From Nocardia tenerifensis NBRC 101015 (GTDB lineage: Bacteria; Actinomycetota; Actinomycetes; Mycobacteriales; Mycobacteriaceae): DNA of 34,855 nucleotides. The notes below the pieces were generated by a model. It saw nothing but the letters and a program-made list of their open reading frames with translations, was not told the DNA's origin and ran no database searches. Position 1 is the first letter of the stretch, and the number at the start of each line of letters is the position of its first letter. The stretch spans positions 1-34,855 of the forward strand of contig NZ_BAGH01000369.1 of NCBI RefSeq assembly GCF_000308715.1, given 5' to 3'. A program made the translations under genes and the position numbers. This document shows, piece after piece, positions 32,001 through 34,855 of this stretch.

Positions 32001-34855
32001 AGGTCGCCGGTGAGCCGCACGGCGACCGGGATGTTGTTGACCGCCGAGGCGGTGTCGAACTGGTTGAGGAACCACATCCGCTGCTGCGCCAGCGACAACG
32101 GAATCTGATCCGGGCGCGGGCCCGCCTCGAGGGCGCGACGGCCACCGGCTCCGGCGTGCTGCTCGACCTTCACCGCCAAACCGGCCACGGTCGAGGCCTC
32201 GAACAACGCACGCACCGGCACCCGCGCATCCAACGCCGCACCGATCCGCGCCGCGACCTGCGTCGCCAGCAACGAATTACCACCCAGACCGAAGAAGTCG
32301 TCATCGGCACCGACCTGCTCGACCCCGAGCACCTCAGCGAACACCGACGCCACGATCTCCTCGATCGGCGTCGACGGCGCACGGAACACCTGCGCCTCGA
32401 ACTCCGGCTCCGGCAACGCCTTCCGGTCCAGCTTGCCATTGACGTTGAGCGGCAACGCGTCCAGCACCACGAAGGCCGACGGCACCATGTACGACGGCAA
32501 ACCGGCGATCAACGCCGACTTCACCTGCGCCACATCGGCAGTGCCGTTCGACGGCACGAGGTACGCGACCAGACGATCACCGGTCTTGGGATCGGACTTG
32601 GCGACCACGGCGGTCTGCGCGATCTCCGGCAGCGCCAGCAGCGCGGCCTCGATCTCACCCAGTTCGATCCGGAAACCACGGATCTTCACCTGGAAGTCGG
32701 TGCGGCCCCGGTATTCCAGTTCACCGGAGCCATTCCACGCCACCAGGTCACCCGTGCGGTACATCCGCACGCCCGGCTGAAATGGGTTGGCCACGAACCG
32801 ATCCGCAGTCAGATCCGCTCGGCCGAAGTAGCCCCGCGCCAACTGCGCGCCCGCCAGGTACAGCTCACCGGCCACACCGTCGGGCACCGGCCGCAGCCGC
32901 GAATCCAGCACGTAGACCTGGCTGTTCCATTCGGGAAGACCGATGGACACCGAGGTCTCGTCCGCCCTGGACACCCGATGGCTGGTGATCGAGACGGCGG
33001 CCTCGGTCGGGCCGTAGAGGTTGAACAGCTCCACCCGCGGGTAGTCGCGGATGAACCGCTGGGCCAGCGCACCGGGGAGCGCCTCGCCGATGGCCAGCAC
33101 CCGCCACAGCGAGTTCGGGAAATCACCGGCCGTGAGCGCGTCGAGCATCGACGGCACCACGTGCAGCGTGGTCACCCACTCACGCGCCATCAACTCGTTC
33201 AAATACGCCGGATCCTGATGACCATCCGGGGCGGCGATCACCAAACGACCACCGCACACCGCCGCCGACCAGAACTCCCACACCGAAAGATCGAAGGTGG
33301 CAGCCGTTTTCAGCAGAATCGCATCAGCGGCATCCAGACCGAACTCGGTCACCTTCCACTGCAACTGATTCGCAATAGCCCCATGCGAAACAGCCACACC
33401 CTTCGGACGACCCGTCGAACCCGACGTAAAGATCACATACGCCGTATTCTCCGGCCGCAACGGCGAAACCCGATCGGCATCGGTGATCGGAGTCTTGTCC
33501 ACCTCGGCCAGATCCAGCTCATCGACGCGTACCAAAGGCGCGACATCCGTATCGAATTCAGCCTCGGCGTTGGTCAGCACACACACCGGTGCCGCCGTCT
33601 CGAGAATGTAGCTCGTCCGCTCAGCAGCCTGCGCCGGATCCACCGGCACATACGCACCACCGGACTTCGCCACCGCATACATCGCCACGATCAAATCCAC
33701 CGAACGACGGAACGCCAGCGCCACCCGCGACTCCGGCCCCACACCGACCGAGATCAGATGCCGCGCAAGACGATTCACGCGTGCATCGAGATCGGCGTAG
33801 GTGATGGATGCGCCGTCCTCGGTGACCAGCGCGACTTCCTTCGGACCCGCCGCCACCGAGGCGTCGAGCAGGGAAACCAGCGTCGCAGCCGAATCCACCG
33901 GGTAGTCGGTCGCGTTGCGACCGGTCACGAGCTGAGCGCGCTCCGCGGCGTCGAGCAGTTCGATGTCGCCGACCGCGGTGCGCGGCGCGGCGACGATCTC
34001 ACCGATCAGTCGCGCGAACCGATCCACGAAGCCCTGCACCGTGTCCCGATCGAACATATCGGTGGCGTAGGTGAAGAAACCGGTGATGCCCTCGGGCTCG
34101 CCCGCCTCGCTGTAGCGGTCGGTCGCGATGAGGTGCAGGTCGAACTGCGAGAGCGCGGTGTCGATATCGAGCCCGGACACCGTGAGGCCCGGCAGCTCCA
34201 GCCCGGCCTGCGCCAGGTTCTGGAACGACAGGCCCACCTGGAACAGCGGGTGCCGCGCGGTGGACCGGACCGGGTTGAGCACCTCGACGAGGCGCTCGAA
34301 CGGCACGTCGGCGTTGGCGAAGGCCTGGATGTCGGTCTCGCGCTGCCTAGCCAGCAGCTCGGTCAACGGCTCACCGGCCTCGACCCTGGTGCGGAACACC
34401 AGCGTGTTGACGAACATGCCGATCAGGTCGTCGAGGACGGCCTCGCCGCGTCCCGCCATCGGGGTGCCGATGGCGATGTCGTCGGTGCCCGAGAGCCGGG
34501 CCAGCAGGACGGCGAGCGCGGTGTGCACGACCATGAACAGCGTCGCGCCCTCGGCGCGGGCCAGCTCGATGAGGGCCTGATGGGTCTGCGCGTCGATGCG
34601 CAGCTCGACCTTGCCGCCGGCGAAGGATTGGACCGCGGGGCGCGGCCGGTCCGACGGCAGATCCAGCTGATCCGGCAGCTCCGCCAGCGCCTGCCGCCAG
34701 TAGGCGACCTGCTTGGAGGCCAGCGAATCCGGGTCTTCCTCGCTGCCGAGCAGCTCCCGCTGCCAGATGCTGTAGTCGGCGTACTGCACCTCGAGCGGCG
34801 CCCAGTTCGGCGCCTCCCCCGCCGAGCGCGCGGCGTAGGCGATCATCAGGTCGCG
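25298..34855 (-). CDS. Nonribosomal peptide synthetase, 5' end outside the window: C'-A-T-C-A-T-E-C-A*
   Basis: At least 3,185 codons are open from the right edge to TAA at 25298. The order is partial C, A1 and T1 (GGNS), then C2 (HHISADGWS), A2 and T2 (GGDS, the type that precedes epimerases), an E domain (HHFVVDGVS), C3 (HHILLDGWS, as expected after a D-residue), and an incomplete A domain. A1 and A2 have intact A3 (TSGSTG) and A10 ([11 protein letters not shown]) cores. Pocket residues read by eye against GrsA are D-L-W-H-L-I-L-V-S for A1 and D-P-L-I-S-G-A-I-I for A2. I do not recognise either as a known code. The second residue is therefore delivered as the D-isomer. There is no thioesterase, reductase or final carrier. 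Confidence 0.96.
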   Translation of the reverse strand, partial: RDLMIAYAARSAGEAPNWAPLEVQYADYSIWQRELLGSEEDPDSLASKQVAYWRQALAELPDQLDLPSDRPRPAVQSFAGGKVELRIDAQTHQALIELARAEGATLFMVVHTALAVLLARLSGTDDIAIGTPMAGRGEAVLDDLIGMFVNTLVFRTRVEAGEPLTELLARQRETDIQAFANADVPFERLVEVLNPVRSTARHPLFQVGLSFQNLAQAGLELPGLTVSGLDIDTALSQFDLHLIATDRYSEAGEPEGITGFFTYATDMFDRDTVQGFVDRFARLIGEIVAAPRTAVGDIELLDAAERAQLVTGRNATDYPVDSAATLVSLLDASVAAGPKEVALVTEDGASITYADLDARVNRLARHLISVGVGPESRVALAFRRSVDLIVAMYAVAKSGGAYVPVDPAQAAERTSYILETAAPVCVLTNAEAEFDTDVAPLVRVDELDLAEVDKTPITDADRVSPLRPENTAYVIFTSGSTGRPKGVAVSHGAIANQLQWKVTEFGLDAADAILLKTAATFDLSVWEFWSAAVCGGRLVIAAPDGHQDPAYLNELMAREWVTTLHVVPSMLDALTAGDFPNSLWRVLAIGEALPGALAQRFIRDYPRVELFNLYGPTEAAVSITSHRVSRADETSVSIGLPEWNSQVYVLDSRLRPVPDGVAGELYLAGAQLARGYFGRADLTADRFVANPFQPGVRMYRTGDLVAWNGSGELEYRGRTDFQVKIRGFRIELGEIEAALLALPEIAQTAVVAKSDPKTGDRLVAYLVPSNGTADVAQVKSALIAGLPSYMVPSAFVVLDALPLNVNGKLDRKALPEPEFEAQVFRAPSTPIEEIVASVFAEVLGVEQVGADDDFFGLGGNSLLATQVAARIGAALDARVPVRALFEASTVAGLAVKVEQHAGAGGRRALEAGPRPDQIPLSLAQQRMWFLNQFDTASAVNNIPVAVRLTGDLDVAALQDAVGDVIARHETLRTVYPEQGRAATQVILPAEQSVPDLTPENVAVEDIQQRIVDVITAGFDVTAEIPLRAKLFRVSDGEYVLVFVVHHISADGWSMGPLTRDVMLAYAARSAGVPPGWAPLPVQYADFSLWQRDVLGSEADPASLISQQAEYWRTALAGLPDELNLPADRTRPTTQSFAGGRVVFPIDAELHRRLAEIAREQNATMFMLVHAALALFLARMSGTDDIAVGTPIAGRGEAELDDVIGMFVNTLVLRSHVEGDLTFDQLLARTKDADLQAFAHADLPFERLVELLNPERSTARHPLFQVALSFENLPETSFELPGLHVGAVDFEVDTAKFDLSLTIREAAPASGNSGAVADGAGMYAEFSFARDLFDDETVEVFAQRFTRLLEGIATERDMPVGDLPLLDADEYELLTHVHGEDVMATGLLPDLLQRGAKLNPEQIAIRYQGRSITYRELDEYSSRLARVLIERGVGPERIVALSFPRSYEMVAAFWAVAKAGGAHVPVDPTYPEDRMRHMINDSGAVIGITASEYVDRLPRDVEWLRLDDPALGELIESKPADSVTDADRISSLAMRHPVYVIYTSGSTGMPKGVTVTHAGMGGLVGVATDLYQLEAHHRFLHICSPSFDPSVLEWLCAAYTGATLVIVPSTIIGGPELAELLRTERVTHTIITPAVLGTVDPAGMEALEVASVGGDVTTPELLAKWHPGRKYFNAYGPTETTIISSYARLTPGRHITIGLPVRGMSALVLDARLNPVPPGVAGELYLAGGAVARGYHNRPDLTAERFVANPWSNEGARMYRTGDVVRWFAEPGERAGNAAVPEVRWELDYVGRSDFQVKIRGFRIELGEIDTVLAAHPDVEFAITLGKQTAAGATILVSYVLAAPGHEIDTARLNEHAARSLPPHMVPSAIMVLDEIPLTPVGKLDRKALPEPVLAPREFRAPASEVEAVIAEVFAEVLGVEQIGLDDSFFALGGDSILSIQLVSRAKARGVVFSPRDVFERRSVASLAEVATLGAGTEQVKLEELPGGGVGEIPLTPIMTQILASGSSYERFSQTMALRLPDGIDRATLVGTIAAVFDHHDVLRTRLRRSEDRWEFEALPTGAVDVDAMVHRVELAADIDDAELKRVGSEAFDAALGRLDPANAVMAQFIWFAFEGERRDVLLIVAHHFVVDGVSWRILIPDFAVAWSQLAAGQQVALPANGTSMRRWAHSLVEAAAAPERVAELPFWQKISTTPDPLLGARPFDPSVDTFATVERVEVTLPAEVTDAVLTAIPGLYRGGVNDGLLSALAMAVARWRGEGNSALIKLEGHGREEEVVPGADLSRTVGWFTTAYPVRLDLDGADLTDAFAGGAALGEIVKSVKEQLLAVPDKGLGYGLLRYLNPATGQRLGGAGQISFNYLGRMSAGEIPEQLAEIGWVPVSDLGQLDGDMDLDMPANATIDINAIVTDGADGPQLGAAFAFPTGLLTREQVQEFADHWVAALTALATHARRPDAGGFTPSDMSLVRVGQGDIELWERNYPALAEVWPLSPLQSGLLFHAMMTQATVDVYTMQAVVDLGGTLDVERLRAAAQGIVDRYPNLRTAFVTDSDGQAVQVVLDRIEAPWREVDLTGLPADERTAELRRQVAADQATHFDMAVPPLLRFTLFRTDESQWHLAITTHHILLDGWSMPLLMRDLLVLYAVRGDQAALPRVASYRNFLGWLAGRDRDASLRAWATALDGVNEPTLLAPQPRSAEQYEIGKLITELDADRTRQITKHAAELGVTVNTLVQAAWGILLGRLTGRGDVVFGATVSGRPAELPGVESMVGLFINTLPVRLRIDDRQTIGKLLERLQHDQADLLEHHYVGLTDIQRVAGTGSLFDTLLVFESYPMDKEAISAASSIDGMSVTGVGVNDATHYPLTLLVTAESTIELTLKYLGSRFGADEVEIMSARLIRVLEALLGDPDGLVGDIDILDAGERARLLAESGITATTSAPEPVGRVGAHTVAKVLAEVVEEDPEAPALLADGEEIAYHVLDRRSSQLARVLIDRGAGPGDVVAVALPRSLDAVVAAWAVQKAGAALLFAGDLTADDLATAGAGFGIGLDPVPDSGIRWLVPAEMQSDVVAAPSHPVSYADRVRPLGEDHPAFVVPTGDGVRTVTQTEALAQAEHVREEYGIDYESTTYTEAPSGRAAMLEFLASATAGALSVLPTGDRADDLTEGEVTHWFVTPTDATDAATDDIKIVIAE
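26150..27425 (-). other. NRPS condensation domain C3 (DCL type expected)
   Basis: It starts [17 protein letters not shown] and has [49 protein letters not shown] and [10 protein letters not shown]. All catalytic residues are present, yet no functional A-T pair follows. Confidence 0.93.
27500..28895 (-). other. NRPS epimerization domain
   Basis: Starts [29 protein letters not shown] is the active-site motif; [14 protein letters not shown] and ISFNYLGR are the later E-specific cores. It appears catalytically intact. Confidence 0.94.
28950..29155 (-). other. NRPS carrier domain T2 (epimerase-type GGDS)
   Basis: [21 protein letters not shown]; the phosphopantetheine serine codon is 29051-29053. 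GGDS is the usual form before an E domain. Confidence 0.95.
29186..30700 (-). other. NRPS adenylation domain A2
   Basis: [13 protein letters not shown] (A3), FDPSVLEWL (A4), [12 protein letters not shown] (A5), [23 protein letters not shown] and [11 protein letters not shown] are all intact. It has a short insert (about 15 residues) after YRTGDVVRW. The pocket reads D-P-L-I-S-G-A-I-I; proline at position 236 is uncommon. Confidence 0.93.
30800..32110 (-). other. NRPS condensation domain C2 (LCL type)
   Basis: It runs from [17 protein letters not shown] to the latch region. The active-site motif is [15 protein letters not shown] (31740-31696), which is intact. Confidence 0.93.
32165..32375 (-). 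other. NRPS carrier domain T1
   Basis: [16 protein letters not shown] carries the 4'-phosphopantetheine serine (codon 32273-32275). Confidence 0.95.
32408..33880 (-). other. NRPS adenylation domain A1, mosaic codon usage
   Basis: The full set of A cores is present: [28 protein letters not shown] (A1/A2), [10 protein letters not shown] (A3), FDLSVWEFW (A4), [11 protein letters not shown] (A5), [14 protein letters not shown] (A6), YRTGDL (A7), [20 protein letters not shown] (A8) and [12 protein letters not shown] (A10). Codons at about 32800-33160 differ from both flanks. Confidence 0.95.
34000..34855 (-). other. NRPS condensation domain 1 (C-terminal part)
   Basis: The window starts just after where the HHxxxDG motif would be. 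Present are [16 protein letters not shown], the latch/floor region [28 protein letters not shown], and [17 protein letters not shown], typical of LCL or starter C domains. The boundary is approximate. Confidence 0.9.

Noticed and set aside
1..34855. tRNA, rRNA, CRISPR arrays, insertion sequences or attachment sites
   Set aside because: I looked for tRNA-like GGTTC/CCA signatures, transposase motifs and terminal repeats by eye and saw none. A tool-based scan was not possible.

Overview
The window is 34.9 kb of very GC-rich DNA whose third codon positions are mostly G or C. It looks like a chromosomal segment of a mycolic-acid actinomycete, most likely a Nocardia or close relative. The basis is the gene families (DyP peroxidase with encapsulin, many TetR regulators, a giant NRPS) and repeated leaderless starts in which a TANNNT -10 element lies 6-9 bases before the start codon. 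I see no tRNA, rRNA, CRISPR, insertion sequence, integrase or phage gene. No gap between genes exceeds about 200 bases.

Layout. 1-3387: tail of a MocR-like regulator, a DUF2630 protein, a lipoamide-dehydrogenase-like flavoprotein and a type-B carboxylesterase. 3392-5515 (minus): an Fpg/Nei DNA glycosylase, an SMR guanidinium exporter of the Gdx/SugE type preceded by a clear guanidine-III riboswitch, and cobF. 5601-6928: thyA and a DHFR gene overlapping by 4 bases. 7129-9329: a small cupin, then a DyP peroxidase ending in an encapsulin cargo peptide, overlapping the encapsulin shell gene. 9396-11392: a two-TM protein and a double TerD-domain protein.

11396-17105 is the most unusual metabolic locus. 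A divergent TetR regulator and an APC permease are followed, after a strong hairpin, by three translationally coupled genes: two DUF1989 proteins (the family of carboxyguanidine deiminase subunits) and a protein made only of the carboxyltransferase half of urea/guanidine carboxylase. The biotin carboxylase, the biotin carrier and allophanate hydrolase are all absent. With the guanidine riboswitch/exporter about 8 kb away, guanidine-type nitrogen metabolism appears twice in the window.

17113-25195 is a run of small regulator-target pairs: an epoxide hydrolase with a WYL regulator, an MDR oxidoreductase with a TetR, a MarR with an SGNH hydrolase, and a TetR with a thioredoxin-fold peroxiredoxin-like protein. 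Palindromic operator candidates are visible in these divergent gaps. Two small uncharacterised proteins and a Uma2-family nuclease-like gene are also here.

25298-34855 (minus) is the 3' part of an NRPS, in the order C(partial)-A-T / C-A-T-E / C-A*. The last adenylation domain (A*) has lost its ATP-binding loop and stops about half way, with no carrier or thioesterase after it. The first A domain is a codon-usage mosaic whose changed segment covers much of the substrate pocket.
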